64,000 bases of DNA from Escallonia rubra (lineage: Eukaryota > Streptophyta > Magnoliopsida > Escalloniales > Escalloniaceae): contig JAVXUO010002486.1 of NCBI GenBank assembly GCA_033065855.1, positions 682,001 through 746,000 on the forward strand. The letters are read 5' to 3'. The position numbers and the translations under genes were made by a program. A model generated the notes under the pieces. The model was not told the DNA's origin, did no database searches, and saw only the letters and a program-made list of their open reading frames with translations. Below are positions 13,020 to 25,690 of the stretch, piece by piece. The stretch's first letter is position 1. Every line of letters begins with the position of its first letter.

Positions 13020-15012
13020 ATGACGGCAGTACCTATTGCGGGAGCAGGACAGAGATTGATGAGGGCGGGAGAGAAGTTGCAAGTGAAGATGTTGATGATG
13101 GTGCTAGCTTTAGCAATGGTGATGGTGTACAACGCAGTTGGGCTGAGGTCAAGCCACCCTTTTCATGGATTGGTGGACAGAGTAAACGAGAACGGAGGGC
13201 CGTACGTAGGGCTTGTCATGGCGTATCCGACCGAAGAGATTGCACTTGAATCATCTGGTGTCTTCGTTCCTAGCTCTCAAGTCCCTTATCTTGACCTGTC
13301 TGGTAATCAATCTACTCTTATGTCCTCTCTCTTTGATTGTTAGATAGATTAAGAAGGTTGATAGCAAACTCCTTTTAAGTTTACTGCACCTTCTTAAAGT
13401 ACATTGTGTGGTCAAGAACTGCACTTGGTTTGGTTGGCAGAACGAGCAAATGTAACACATATATGCAAAGGCTTTAGAAAAAGTTACTTACCCGAGTGTG
13501 AAGCTCAGGCATGAGTTGTCTCACCACAAATAATTTGAATTAAGGTTTGGAGCCAGCTTTAGGCAACCAAGTGCTCACTCTTCCCATTTGTGAAACAACA
13601 AATTTTAGCTGCTATCCGGGTTCTAGGCATCTAGGATTGTACTTTGACCAAATTTGACGTATCGGTTGGCTCAGGAAGGAGATTCAACATTGGGAAGATC
13701 AAGGATGTAGATGTTATACATGTAATGAGCGGGGAGCAAACTGTAAGATACAACGCTCTTAAATCCTTTGTATACATGCTATTATTTCCCAGAGGTTGAT
13801 AATGCGTGCAGTTGAATGCAGGTATGACAGTGCAAATCCTTGTGGATGCCTTCGATATTAAGGGAATCGTTCATTACGGGACTGCTGGTAGTGCTAACAA
13901 TTCCTTGTCCTTTGGCGATGTTAGCGTACCAACACATTTTGCCTTTACTGGCTCTTGGAAATGGAAGGTTAAGTATCTCATACACATACACTTGCTCGAA
14001 ATATTGGAAGCAAATCCTTGGGAAAAGGACCAAAATGAACTTCACTCAATCTACTACAATTAATTAGTAAATATAGATGTCTTGTTACAGTGAGAATGAT
14101 TATAAATTTCCTTTGCTTGGAAGAAAACGCATAAAATCCCTGCTTTAGGACTAGTATCGAAGATCAATATCCTTTTTTTTCAATTTTTCTGTGTGTTCCA
14201 AGTACGGTATAGCTTTTTAACTTTCGACTTTTGGTTCGTATTTGCACAGGAATTTGGCTCGACGACTAAGACGAGTTTAGCAGAGCTAAGTTTTGGAACC
14301 TATAATCTACCATCAAAGGGAGAAAACTTGTTGGCGGAAGTAGAATTCACACCGCAACAGCTATACTCAAATAGGCAACCAATGCAAGAGGTTTTCTGGC
14401 TTCCTGTGGAACCACATTGGTTCAGTGTTGCAACTCAACTGGAGGTATCACTATGAAGTCTATGTAACCTTTATTAATGTCAGTCTTCATCTCTTTTGGG
14501 TTCGTGGATATTTCAGAATCTTCATATTTAGGTGACAATGGATTGCGACAGGATTTGAAGCTGGAACAATGTGTTAACGAGACATATTGCTTGCCTGAAA
14601 CACCGAAAATAGTTTACGGGTTAAGAGGGTCGACAGCTGATACGTTTGTTGATAACGCGGCATACAGAAGGTTTCTTTTCAAGGAGTTCAATGTCTCGAC
14701 GGTGGATGAAGAGAGTTCTGCAGTTGTGATGGTTAGTCCTTGAACTTGTTAGTTCTCTGAACTCTCTGTTAAGCTAGCAGAAGAAAAACAATTAGTTGGT
14801 ATTGGACTGTGCAGGCATCCCTCACAAATGGAGTGCCTTGCGTTGTGTTTCGCGGCGTGTCGGATTTGGCAGGAGGAGGAGGAGGCGGAGGCACAGAAGA
14901 GAGTACATTAATATCGGCGAGCTTTTCTTCTCTGGCTGCTGTTAATGCTCTTAATGTTGCAGTTGAGTTCATTGGACTGATTGGCAACCCACGTCCAGCC
15001 CTCGACCACTGA
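13020..15012 (+). CDS. bark storage protein-like nucleoside phosphorylase-family protein
   Basis: Six exons, 13020-13302, 13675-13742, 13812-13967, 14250-14444, 14552-14731 and 14815-15012, join in frame to 359 residues. The fold is PNP/UDP phosphorylase (MTA/SAH nucleosidase superfamily): GPYVGLVMAYPTEEIALE, then VDVIHVMSGEQTLNAGMTVQ, then IVHYGTAGSANNSLSFGDV (phosphate/nucleoside site), then KLEQCVNETYCLPETPK and FVDNAAYRRFL, then SSAVVMASLTNGVPCVVFRG. This matches poplar bark storage proteins and Arabidopsis At4g24340-like proteins. A hydrophobic stretch (MLMMVLALAMVMVYNAVG) near the N-terminus suggests a signal peptide; the true start could be a later Met than 13020. Known members serve as vacuolar nitrogen stores, and catalytic activity is often uncertain. 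A run of seven Gly before the C-terminal helix is an odd insertion. Confidence 0.93.
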
Positions 15013-16017
15013 AACACCGCCATAGTATTCATTGATTTCTTCTATGATTCATCGCTAATGCACTTTTTTTGCGACAGAACGAAGCTAAGAAAAGAACCAA
15101 AAAATAGTGTGTTGTCTAGTGCCAGAGCAATTTTATCGCTATGTGTTTCCGATTCAACTTCATTTGCGAGTGCTACATAAATTCTCTTTGTTAAGAGGGT
15201 TTTACAAGACCAATTTTAGCGTAGAATGTAAGATCTTGTAGACCAACGCCGCATCGCCTTGATAAAAATTATGTTATTTCATATTTTCGTTTGTCGTTAA
15301 AAGTTAACAATTGTCTTTAATATGCATTATTAGTGGCAAAAAGATAGGGAAAATCTAGAAAGGGTTGAAAATTGTTAAATTATCATTTGCTCTAATAGCT
15401 TAAAGGTACTAGATAATGAGTCCAACAATTCAAGCTCAGATTGCAGTGTAGTGACACATTGATGAGATATAAATGAAGGTGTACCGCCAGTAAGTGCACA
15501 AATAAATAAAGTGTGTATGACACCAACATGAGAGAGCACGGGTGTGGGGTGGGGGAGCACAAACGCAAGCGACAACAAAAGGTCTGGTATCATTTGAAGT
15601 TATCATTTACTTTAAAAACTTAAGTTGTTATAGCATCTCCCTTTAATTAGTAATGTCGAAATCCCATTAGGAATAAATATTAATGCTTAGTTAGGAGTAT
15701 TATTTTCAAGAATATCTTTATACTTGTTTGTATATGAATAATAATATCATTGATATGTGCATGAAACTGCCACATTTTACTTCTTCAAATAGAGCTTTAA
15801 TGGGAATTTCACTTTCATGGTAATTGATTGCTCTCCTGTCAGACTTTCTCACATCTCACCGGCCCAAATCAATGAAGTTGGGCTTTTGCAAAACGAATCC
15901 CAAAATACTGAAATGGACTTGTTCACGTGGCAGGCCGACGGCCAGCCCATATATAAAGTCTAACGGCCCATCCTGAGAGCCCCACATATTTGGGCTTGTT
16001 GAAGCTACTTTAAGCCT
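15013..16017. other. 3' flank and intergenic region
   Basis: Includes the 3' UTR of the phosphorylase-like gene. The rest is AT-rich, with no recognised gene or RNA. Confidence 0.5.
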
Positions 16018-16850
16018 AAGGATGTGTTTGATAAGGCAATTAAATACTTGAAAAAGTTTTCAATAATTTTCAATGTGCGTTTGATAATGCTTAACGCTGT
16101 ATCACTTAATAAATTAATTCTTACAAAAAATAAATTAAAATTTTAAGCAGGGTGGACTTACTTAATGCTTATCACTTAATCGTGAGATGGTTAAAAGTTA
16201 TTTAACATAATTCTACATAAAAAAGATAATTACCACCATGATGCCGCTACAATTAATTTGCTGCCAACACCGCCTCCACCACACTAGAACCATCACCACA
16301 ATCATAATTCATTTTTGCTACCACCACCACAATTACCACATTCTAGCCGCCACCGCCACCACAAGGATCGCCATTTCCACTACACCATTTGGGCATTGGC
16401 GTCATCATAATGTTCATGTCTGTCAAAATCATCTAAAAATTCATTACAGTACAATCACTGTAATAACCGTCATTTCGCTGGTGCCTATTGCTACTACCAC
16501 AATTACCAACACCACGCTTTCACTCATCACTACCGCCATCATTGACACATTTCCACCGCTGCGGCCACCACCATCACCACTATTATTACTCTATCGTCAC
16601 TGCCGCCACCACCACCAACAACACGATTTGGGCCAAAAAAATAAAAGTTATAAATTACATAAATAAAAGAATAATTTTGATAAAAATGGATAAAATTGGA
16701 ACAATTTTCAGACATTTGTTATCAAACAGATTAACTTATTTTTCAGTAAAAGTTTAGTTGTTTAAGGTTTTCAGTTTTACGAATTCAGCGCTTAACTTTT
16801 TAGCTCTTAAATTTCAAAAACAGCTCCCAAGTATGGTCTTGTAAAAAAAA
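16018..16850. mobile_element. non-autonomous TIR transposon remnant with CAC-rich core
   Basis: Left end around ATGTGTTTGATAAGGCAATT. The right part, read in reverse complement, carries CTGTTTGATAACAAATG and GTTAAGCGCTGAATTC, resembling the left-end motifs TTTGATAATGCTTAACGCTG. The ends are diverged inverted repeats of the TTTGATAA type seen in many plant hAT-like MITEs. The core, about 16240-16625, is strongly biased to CAC/CCA triplets. No transposase is encoded. Exact borders and target-site duplication cannot be fixed. Confidence 0.5.
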
Positions 16851-16853
16851 TAA

Positions 16854-18234
16854 GGGCTAATTACACATATATCCCTGAGGTTTAGGGGTAATTACAAGCA
16901 AGGACAATAGTTTGGACAAATTACACTTATGTCCGTTGACCAAACGGAATACAAAAATACTTAACGGTTTTAAGAAAATGACTTCATTGCCCTTGAGTTT
17001 GAAGGCTATTTACTTTCAAATGTAATTTCTCTTTTATTTTATTTTTTTCCTGCTCTGTCTTCCCAAACCATTTTTTACCCCCATAAATTTCTCTCTCTCT
17101 TCAGTTTGTTTTCTCCTATCTCTTCCCAAACCACTGCTTACACCCACCATGCCCCACTGCCGTAACCTAACCACCGGGCACCACAGTCGTGACCCAAGCA
17201 CCCGTACCACCACCGTGACCCAACCATCCTGCACCATGTCGTGGTCCACCACCTGCACCATTGCCATGACCAATCTACCACCACCAACCCGAAATCCACC
17301 ACCGCCTCCACCAATGACCCAAATTCCACCACAACCACCACCATTTGACCACCCTAACCTTAAATAGACAACTACCCAAAACCAAACCCACCATCACTGA
17401 CCACCCTTGACCACCAACTACCACAACCAACTCCATCAACCACTGATCTACCACTGTGTTTAAGTCAACCTATCAACTAAAACAAGATTTAAGGTAATTA
17501 TCCAAAAAAAAAGTAGAGATGTTACCGATTGGACGGGAAATAGGAGATGGGGATCCGTCGGGAATAGTGGTGGCAGCACCGACTCTATCGCGGGCGCTGT
17601 TGATTGATTGGTCACCGGTTGGACTGGAAAGAGGAGATAGGGATCCGTCGGGTTTGGTGGTGGCACCGACTCCATCGCGGGCGCTGTTGGTTGATCGGTC
17701 GCCGGTTGGACGGGAAATAAGAGATGGGGATTTGTCGGGGGGCTGCTGTGAAGAAGATGAGGTGAAAAAAGGATGTAAAATAAGATTTAAAGATAGGAAA
17801 TTGAAAATTTAAAGATTTAAAAATAGAGAAAGTAAAGAAAAAGGGATTTAAAATAAGAAAGAGTGAAAACAAAAATAGTATGAAAATATCCTAATTAAAA
17901 AAATATATAGGGTTAAAATCTTAATTTGAAAAGAGAAAGAAGTAGATTTGAAACCCTAATTTTGGAAATTAGGGTTGAAACCCTAATTTTTTAAATCAGG
18001 GTTTGTAATTTTTATACAGTGTTATGTAGATATATGATATAAGGGTAGTATTGGCATTTAAAAAATACGTATGAATGACATTAGCCAAAAAGTACAATTT
18101 TTTAACGGAACCCTAACGGATGGATAAGGCTGATACATTTTCAAAGTTTTTGGTCACGGTATGTTACATTTTGAAACTTAATGTCATTGACTGTAATTAT
18201 ACCCTAACCTTAAGGACAATGCTGTAATTAGCCC
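16854..18234. mobile_element. non-autonomous TIR transposon with CCA-rich arm and GC-rich tandem core
   Basis: A perfect 12-base terminal inverted repeat, GGGCTAATTACA (16854-16865) and TGTAATTAGCCC (18223-18234), encloses 1,381 bases. Similarity of the ends continues inward imperfectly (TGAGGTTTAGGGGTAATTACA-like on both). Inside are a CCA-rich arm (about 17140-17440), a 90-base minisatellite (17521-17745) and an AAACCCTAATTT motif repeated in both orientations (about 17950-18005). No transposase frame. Flanks are AATAA-rich, so the target-site duplication is ambiguous. Confidence 0.65.
17521..17745. repeat. GC-rich minisatellite, 2.5 copies of a ~90-base unit
   Basis: Units begin at about 17521, 17611 and 17698. 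Each carries CCGGTTGGACGGG-like, GGGGATCCGTCGGG-like and CGCGGGCGCTGTTG-like blocks. Its GC content stands well above the surrounding DNA. It lies inside the TIR element at 16854-18234. Confidence 0.85.
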
Positions 18235-20360
18235 AATAAATAAATAAATAAATCGAGTGAACCACAGAGCCACACATCATAAAAGTGAACCGTAGAGCTT
18301 CCCTCAAAAAATTCTCTAGTGTCATTTTCTTTGAATTTTGGAATAAAATAATCTTAGGTGTCAACTAATAATATAGTTTACATAACATTTTGACCTCCTT
18401 TATTTTTTGTGACATTTTGATTTGAAGTCCTACGAGTCATCATTAATACTCATTGTTCTCTCCCAAAGTTAAAATGTGGGATAATTCTCTCCCAAAGTTA
18501 AAAGAGTCAAAAGTCTATGCAATGAAAATCTATCTATTAATACTCACTGTTCTCCTAAAGTCTCTCATAGGATAATATTTCCGTTGAAGTTGACTCAAAG
18601 GACTCATGATTCCTTGATCTCTTGAATTTAGTGCTGATTTTTCGATTATAGTCTCCAAAATATTTAAAAGTTTGGTTATAAATGATGCTTTGAAATTTCG
18701 GTTATAGTTGACTTTAGAAACTACTAATTCGACTATTTTATTAACACCTTTACTTAAGCTTACAAGTTTTTTTTATTTTATCTAATAAAGTCACATCAAT
18801 ACTTCTACCGTGGGTGTGACTTTGAGGACGTGGTCATGTTGACCTCTAGCTGCGGTAGTAGTTGTTAGTGAGTTAACCATTGATCAGGTTATGAATCGGC
18901 AATGACTTGATATGTTTCCGCTGCTTTTCTTTTTCGAACGCCTTTTTCTTAAAATTATCTTTGCTCGACACTGTTTGCCTTCATCTAAAATTATTTGCTG
19001 ACTGTGTCCTCACTTCAATTTTCTTGAGTACTGCTAGTCCATTAAAGTTTCATAACAAAGGTGAATGATGCAAGTCACAACTAAGCTTGGGTAAGTCTTA
19101 TTGTTAAATAAAGTAGAATTTTTTAAATACAAAGTAACGAATATACAATAAGTATTGCAACGTTTGTCTCTCGATCCGGTGCGTGCTTCGACAAAGATGA
19201 CTAGCTACAGAAGGAGAGCCCGGCTTGAATGCCGGGCAAAGACCAGAGACAGTGACAAAGGTTAGAGAGAGGGAAGGCCAAGCCCAAGCGATGGCTCATG
19301 GCTGCAGTGCCCGAGGAGGAGGAGGGTTGCAGCAGCAGTAGCAGTTGCAGTTGCAGTAGCAGTAGGAGTACTGGTGGTGTCTCGTCTCCATCACCAACGC
19401 AAATTAAAGCAGCGCACTTCTCCCCATGCAAGTCGATCTGCACTTGCATGCATGCATGCACATCAGTCCCTGCAACCCCACTGTTCACTCTGGAGCCTGT
19501 ACTACTCCACTTCTAGCTATCAGGGGAATCGACACACAAACAATGATACAGTAATGGAGTGCCAAAATCATTGAGCTTTTAGGGAGTATTAAGTTACTCC
19601 CACTTCTACCTGTTGGTCAACCTGTATTTAATGCTTCATTCTCACCTTTGTGTAGCCAAAATCCTTCTTGCAAATCCCCCCACCTTCACTTTAAATCTTG
19701 ATATATGTTCCACAAACGTTTCTTCAAAACTTGACACCATAATCCGATTTCCCCCTTACCCATATGGTAGTGATACGTGTACATTTACATATAAATTCTG
19801 CGATATTATTTTCTTTAATGTTGCGTAGCAATATCGCCATGAAAACATTTATATAGAGTTATCTTCATTGCCAATATAGGCACGTAGAGTTAGCGAATTT
19901 GAATCTCTTGTTGTTATAGTAGTACATATATGCTCTTCGAAAATTGTATACTGTTATAGCAAAAACTTAATGTATACCCATAAACTCTTTAGCAACAAAA
20001 ACCACCCTGTCTATATGTATTGGAATAAAGAAATGTTGGTCATTCATTCCTTCTGAAGAAGGAAGGAATCTCGCCCAACGGGAACACAAAAATACAGTAT
20101 CACACAAGTAATAATTTACAGAACGGACTGACTTTGTAGATTGCATGGTGGTGTCTCTCTCCCTCTCTTTCTGTCAAAGAAGAAGAAAGAAGGACATAGT
20201 CAATTAGATGTGATATTTACGTGGTGTATAGAAACATATCAAAGATTAAGGTGCTCGCTTCCTGTCTTTTTTGCCTTTCTTTATTCGTTTCTCTGCCTTC
20301 CTTTTGAAAAGGGTACCTGATGCCCAGTTCACATCATAAACAGTGCCAACGTACACATCA
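18235..20360. other. intergenic region downstream of the KANADI-like gene
   Basis: AT-rich spacer with short local duplications near 18440-18560 (TTCTCTCCCAAAGTTAAAA occurs twice). A GCAGTA/GCAGTT-rich stretch lies at 19325-19370 and a GCATGCATGCATGCA palindrome near 19447. A 95-codon frame at 19201-19488 is a by-product of the trinucleotide bias. No gene was recognised. The lower-numbered side of 20361 contains the KANADI-like 3' UTR. Confidence 0.5.
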
Positions 20361-23300
20361 TCAACAAGAGATATGATCATTCCATGACCTGCCCAAGGTG
20401 AACTCCAGATTAGGTTTTTCGGGGTTTATTACCATCATGCAGGAAGGCTTCACATGATCAGATGCTCTAAGTATGTCCTGCTAACAGAAGGAAATCACAA
20501 AGGATCACTACAAATACAATTGCCGCAGAAGTTGGGGAAACACATGGATGTAGGTGAGAGTTAATGATTGCATTGTGATTACCTACTTCAATTATTTTAA
20601 AGCAACCTTGAGATCGATAAGGTGTCCAAAATGGAGCACAAAGTCTGCAAATCATACAAGCTTAGATGCTTGAAATTATTACTCCTAATTGGGAGCGTAT
20701 AAAGGAGATTCTTTTCTCTTCTTTTCATGCAATCTTAAAGGGGAAGGCTTCCTTGTCCTTAAATTTTCCCTTTTGAAACTTATCCTTCTTCTTCTCAGGA
20801 GAACATCTTAAAAAATTGTATGGTAATTGTTGGCGTGAACCAAACGTTAAGTCAATTCTAATAATAATAATAAAAAAAAACCCTTATTTTCCAGTAAAAT
20901 TCTATTTCACCTGGTGTAATAGCTAATTAATAGTAGTTTAGAATTTATTATTCGAGTTAAATATAGGTAACTGATACCCTTTGCTTAGCTGAGTTTTGAC
21001 TTCAGTTTTCAATAATCTGCAGAGGAATCAACATCCAGACAAGTTCTAAGCAGAGATGTTAAGCTTCAACGAATAGCTAGTAGCTACCTCAAAAGGAGCG
21101 CTTAAGCTTCCTTTGACGTCCAGTGGCTTTACATGCAACGCAGCATCTCTGCAGTCGCAGAAAATCATATTAGTATGCATCAGTAAAAGCCATGCATGTA
21201 AAGGAATCTCACGTGCCAAATCTATCTTCTCCAGTTTCCAGTTGTTCCCACCTGCGTTGTAAGTTTTATATCCAACGGCTAACCATGTGGCAAGAGAAAA
21301 AATTTCAAGGAATCCTTCAAGAGTGCAATGGTTCGATATCTACTCTTACAAGCATAGGAGGTTCCAATAATGTGTCACCTGGTTTGGACAAAAAGAAGAA
21401 AGGCTAATTCAAAGAGTTTCTATTCTCTTTGTCGTTATTGCTATATAAATCTTCTTGTCGATTAACAAAACCCTCGTCTCCTCTAGCTTGGGGTTAAGAT
21501 TGCTAGTTCAATACTTGTTATGCACTCATAGAACAACACAAATTGGTGAATTTTAGGACTTCCGCTCGAGTAATTAGTGTCGCTCTTTTATCAGAAGAAC
21601 TGCTTACACAAAAATGAAGTTATCCTACAAGGGTGCTCAGTTCTTGGAGGGTGGAGGAAACTTGTAAGTAATAATATCCAAACTCATCAAATCCACATAT
21701 GGGCAATTTGCAATTATTCTTTTTCTATAACAAATGGTAGAGAGAAGGAGAAGAGGGAAGTAACATAATCAAACATCACACATCCACAGATATTTAATTG
21801 CATCGCACGTTTATACAGCTTGAAATTCACTTGTCTGATTGTTTATCATCTTTGTATTTCGTTATGTGCTTAGCCTTCTGCAGGAATAAAGTACAAAAGA
21901 TCAAATCACTTTCAGCATCCAAAGTATAGCTAGATGATCTATGACAGTAAACTTCTGCTTGCCTTAGGTAAAGGGGGTTCACCTTGATGATGAATTAGTA
22001 CAGAGACCATAGTAGTGGTCTTGTTCTCTTTCTGGGATCGGCCTTCCTTCATTGACTGATAGTCCTGCATCTCCTTCAGAACTGTTCTCATCAACTAAAT
22101 CACTTTCAAGAAATCCATCTGACCGGCCTAAAGTTTTTTCAAGCAAAAAAAGCGCCTATCAATAATTGAAGGTAGTTTTCAGCACCAAACTTGAAAAAGT
22201 TACTTAACTGACAAAGTACTTATGAAAGACAAGATAAAATCACACAAGAGGTTGTTTGCCTGTATAAATTGCAGCTCTATCCGTGGTCCTAATTGTGCGA
22301 TACATCTGTAAGAAAAAGAAAAAAAAAACATGTCAGAGATTTTGTAGTAGATCTGAGACAAACTTTTATATGTACTTGTGTGTTTGCTTTGGTAGCAATT
22401 TTAGGTTTTTTACCTGCACTAATCACATGGTGTAACTACAAAGAGCAGTGCTGTTTCTAGTTTTGTAGACAAAGTGAGAACACATACTCAACATTCAACA
22501 ATCTTTCTGCCTGATTGGGTAATGAGTAACACAGCATTTGAAACCCAATTTTAGTGAAGGAATCATTAAAGTTGAAGAAAGCTGTGAACATTGCCTGTAG
22601 GGTAACATCTTTCTTAACTACGACATTTCAATGTGTATGTTTGCTAATATTGTGCACGAACTTCGAAACTCGACAGATAGCACAAGAAGTAATGCAATAC
22701 CTCTCTTTGAGTATTTTTTAACTGGAATTACGGAAAGTGGGTAACACTTTCAAATGCACCCCCAACTGGTCCTAGGCTCCTAGCTAAAGTTGTTTGGCTT
22801 TTGTCTCAGTTCTCGTCCCTGAAACCGAGAACACAGTGGTTTGCTACTGACCATATTAAACCTAATTTTCAGTTTTCTATGTTGGGGTCGGATTCATTCT
22901 TCCAAGCAAAAAAGCTGCTTAAATATTGTGCTGCAGCGGACACCACTCGATCAAATAGAAAAGAAAATACTCCGATCCTACTCCTCTGCCTGTGAAATTT
23001 TAAAGGTTGACAGATACTTCTACTACACAAAAACATTGGAATAAGTGCATTATGCTACTAGCTGCTTTGTAGCAGTAAACTACAAGCTAGTTTGTGCTAA
23101 ACACAGTTCTTAACAAAGATTAGAAAGTTCCCCTTTTTGCTTTCTGTGTTTTGATGTGTTCTTTAAGCATGCAAATGAAAACTCATGCATCTGATTCTGA
23201 TGTCGTACAGACAATATCGTTAAAGGGATTAATCTATTTACCTGTAAATGGGATTTGACATGAGATAAGGTGAGGTCCTTTACATCCATGAGTTCAAGGA

Positions 23301-24015
23301 CCGACTTCGGTGTAGCTCCTATATGAATATATAGTTAAGCAATAATTCAATCTGATTAACATGAACCCAAATATAAACTTTGTGTGCGTGTGTTTAGGCT
23401 TGGGATGGGTTAAAGAGTGCACGAAGTTAATGCAGATACCGAATTTATCAGTGTAACAACATAGACGCTAAGACACATAGACAGTGAGTGAGAAAAAGAA
23501 AACCCTAGCTAATAGTACTTACTTTCATGGCCACCGAGTAACTCAACGGCACGAACAAAGCGGGCGTGCAGGCTAGTAGTCCATCGCATACGGGGAGCCC
23601 TCCTCGCGGTCCGCTTCCTAATTGGGATTAATCTTCTTGATGGTGATGATAATGATAATGATGAGGATCTGTTGGATGAGTAGTAGCACTGCAAATTAGT
23701 AGTTGAGCTAGTAGTGCCAGAGGTGGAGTAAGAATCTGAATGAGGACGATGGCTGGAAAATACTGGGTTATGAGGAGGGTTTTGACAATAGACAGGGATG
23801 CCCCTAATGGGTCTCAAGTAATCAAATTCTTGCCCTAACCCTTGTTGCTGCTGTTGGCAATCGAAAAGATGAGGAGGGGATGCAGTTCTAACAGTGTTGG
23901 TGTCATCAGCTGTGCATGATGAAGATCTTCTCCATTCTGAAGAGGTGGGTTTGCTGATTGGAGGGCTGATTTGGAGAGATAAATCTGGATGGTGCTGTGC
24001 TGGAAATAGCTCCAT
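20361..24015 (-). CDS. KAN2: KANADI2-like GARP transcription factor
   Basis: Six exons, 23523-24015, 23242-23318, 22260-22305, 21983-22127, 21088-21148 and 20361-20477, join in frame to 312 residues. The N-terminus MELFPAQHHPDLSLQISPP and the motif LRPIRGIPVY are KAN2 signatures. The GARP (B-motif) DNA-binding domain is complete: RAPRMRWTTSLHARFVRAVE, LLGGHERATPKSVLELMDV, KDLTLSHVKSHLQMYRTI. The C-terminal KPNLEFTLGRSW is also conserved in KANADI proteins. KANADI factors repress adaxial and auxin genes in the nucleus to set abaxial leaf and organ identity. The third exon (46 bases) ends TATACAG|GCAAAC, so intron 3 appears to start with GC and end with AG. All other introns are GT-AG. Confidence 0.95.
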
Positions 24016-24570
24016 TTTCTTTCCCTTTTTTTCTCTACTTCTGTTACTTCTCTCGTTATGAGTTCTAACCCTTCTTCTACTCCTCCTTCTCCCTACTCAC
24101 AGTAGCTAGCTTGGCCTCTCTCTGTCTCTGTGAAAAGATTTATGGGCTTTCTTCAGAGAGATGGAGAGAGAGAGTTCAGCAGTTGATAGAGTAGAAGGGA
24201 AAAGGAAAACAGAGTGAAAGGGTGAGAAGTGAAAACTCATTTGGATTGTTGTTGCTTAACCATTGTGTGGAGTGTGTTTCCGAAAATGACACCAAGGTCC
24301 AAGGACGACACAGATAGACGGAGACTTTTCCTCTTCTCTTTTTATTAAGGAAAGTGGGGTGGGAACCTTTGAGGATGGAGAAAAACAGGGAAAGAAAAGG
24401 AAGAAAGTCTGTGACATTTTGATTGCTACAAAGCTTTGATGTGATGTGAGGACTATAACATCTCTCCTCATTCTCTGATGAATTAGGAGAGTTATGCATT
24501 GGTTCATGATGCCCTTTTTCCCCCATGCACTAATCCTTCGTTTTTGGAAGAATATCGTATTGTTCGAGAT
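24016..24570 (-). promoter_or_regulatory. leader and promoter of the KANADI2-like gene
   Basis: Purine/pyrimidine-biased sequence (CTCTCT runs at 24110-24180) directly before the start codon, typical of a plant 5' leader. No specific binding site is claimed. Confidence 0.4.
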
Positions 24571-25690
24571 CAAACCAATTTTAGAGTTTGAATCGAGAGG
24601 AACTGTTGGAATTCAAAGTTGCAACAAGATTATGGTAGCTTTGATTCCAATGTATTCTCGAAATAAATCATGCATTTGAACAATAACACGTTCTTTCTTA
24701 CTTGTAGTGAACTAGAATGAATAACGAGAATAAGAGACATTTACGCTTGAGTTGGTTGTTTTTAAGTAGAACCCATTCGGAAGCTTTAACCTTCTAGAGG
24801 AATTTCTTATGGATCGAGAAGGGTGGATTTTTCAGAGCATCCTAGAAATGAGAAGAAAAGAGTCAGTCGCGGTTTCATATCTCTTGGTGTTCCTGTTCCC
24901 TCTTCTTTTATAATCCGGTACAAATATCATATTGAGATCCGCTCTTGAGCGAACATACTTGCACTCAACGTGAGTAAGACCCAATGAGCAATGACAGGGT
25001 ATCTCACTGTTACTCCAACTGTTAAAACGTTTCATGTAGGACGCTAGCTTTATGTGTTAGATGTCTCTAATTTATGGTACGGGTCATATATGCAAAAAAG
25101 ATTAGAAGTTGAATCAAGAGGAACCGTTGGTATTTAAAGATGCAAAAAAATTATGGTACTGTTTGAAACCAAACCAATTTTAGGAGAGTTTGAATCGAGA
25201 GGAACTGTTGGGATTCAAAGACGCAAAAAGATTATGGTACTTTTGATTTCAAATGTATTCTCGGTATGAATCATGCATTTAAGCACAACATCTTTCTTAT
25301 TCGTAGTGAACTAGACTGGGTAATAAGAATAAGATACATTTACGGTTGCGTTGCTTGTTCTTAAGTTGAATCCATTTGGGAGCTTCTAAATTTTAGAGGA
25401 ACTCCTTATGGACCGAGAAGGGTGGATTTTTTAAGAGCATCTTAGAAATGAGAAGAAACGAGGCAGTTGCGGTTCCAAATCTCTTGGTGTTCCCGTTTCC
25501 TTATCTTCTATAATCCGGTAAAAATATCAAGATATATTGAGATCCGCTCTTGCGTTAACATACTTGCATTGATCAACGCGAGTAATGATAAGGTATCTCA
25601 CCGTTACTCCAACTGTTAAAACGTTTCATCCGGGACGCTAGCTTTTATGGGTTTGATGTCTCTAGTTTATGGTATGGGTCATATCACTAC
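24571..25690. repeat. ~0.5-0.6 kb direct duplication with a partial copy between
   Basis: Two long copies (about 24571-25090 and 25170-25690) start with CAAACCAATTTTAG-type sequence and GTTTGAATCGAGAGGAACTG, 599 bases apart. They share GACCGAGAAGGGTGGATTTT-like, ATTGAGATCCGCTCTTG and TCCAACTGTTAAAACGTTTC blocks down to GGGTCATAT. A partial copy of the beginning (AATCAAGAGGAACCGTTGG) lies between them at about 25110-25165. No open frame or transposon ends were recognised. Confidence 0.88.

Noticed and set aside
16238-17367. Long Thr/Pro/His-rich open frames
   Set aside because: They arise from CAC/CCA triplet bias inside TIR elements and lack any domain or conserved start.
19201-19516. A 95-codon Leu/Gln-rich minus frame and a Ser-rich plus frame
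   Set aside because: Both are products of a GCAGTA/GCAGTT-type repeat; no homologue or splice context supports a gene.
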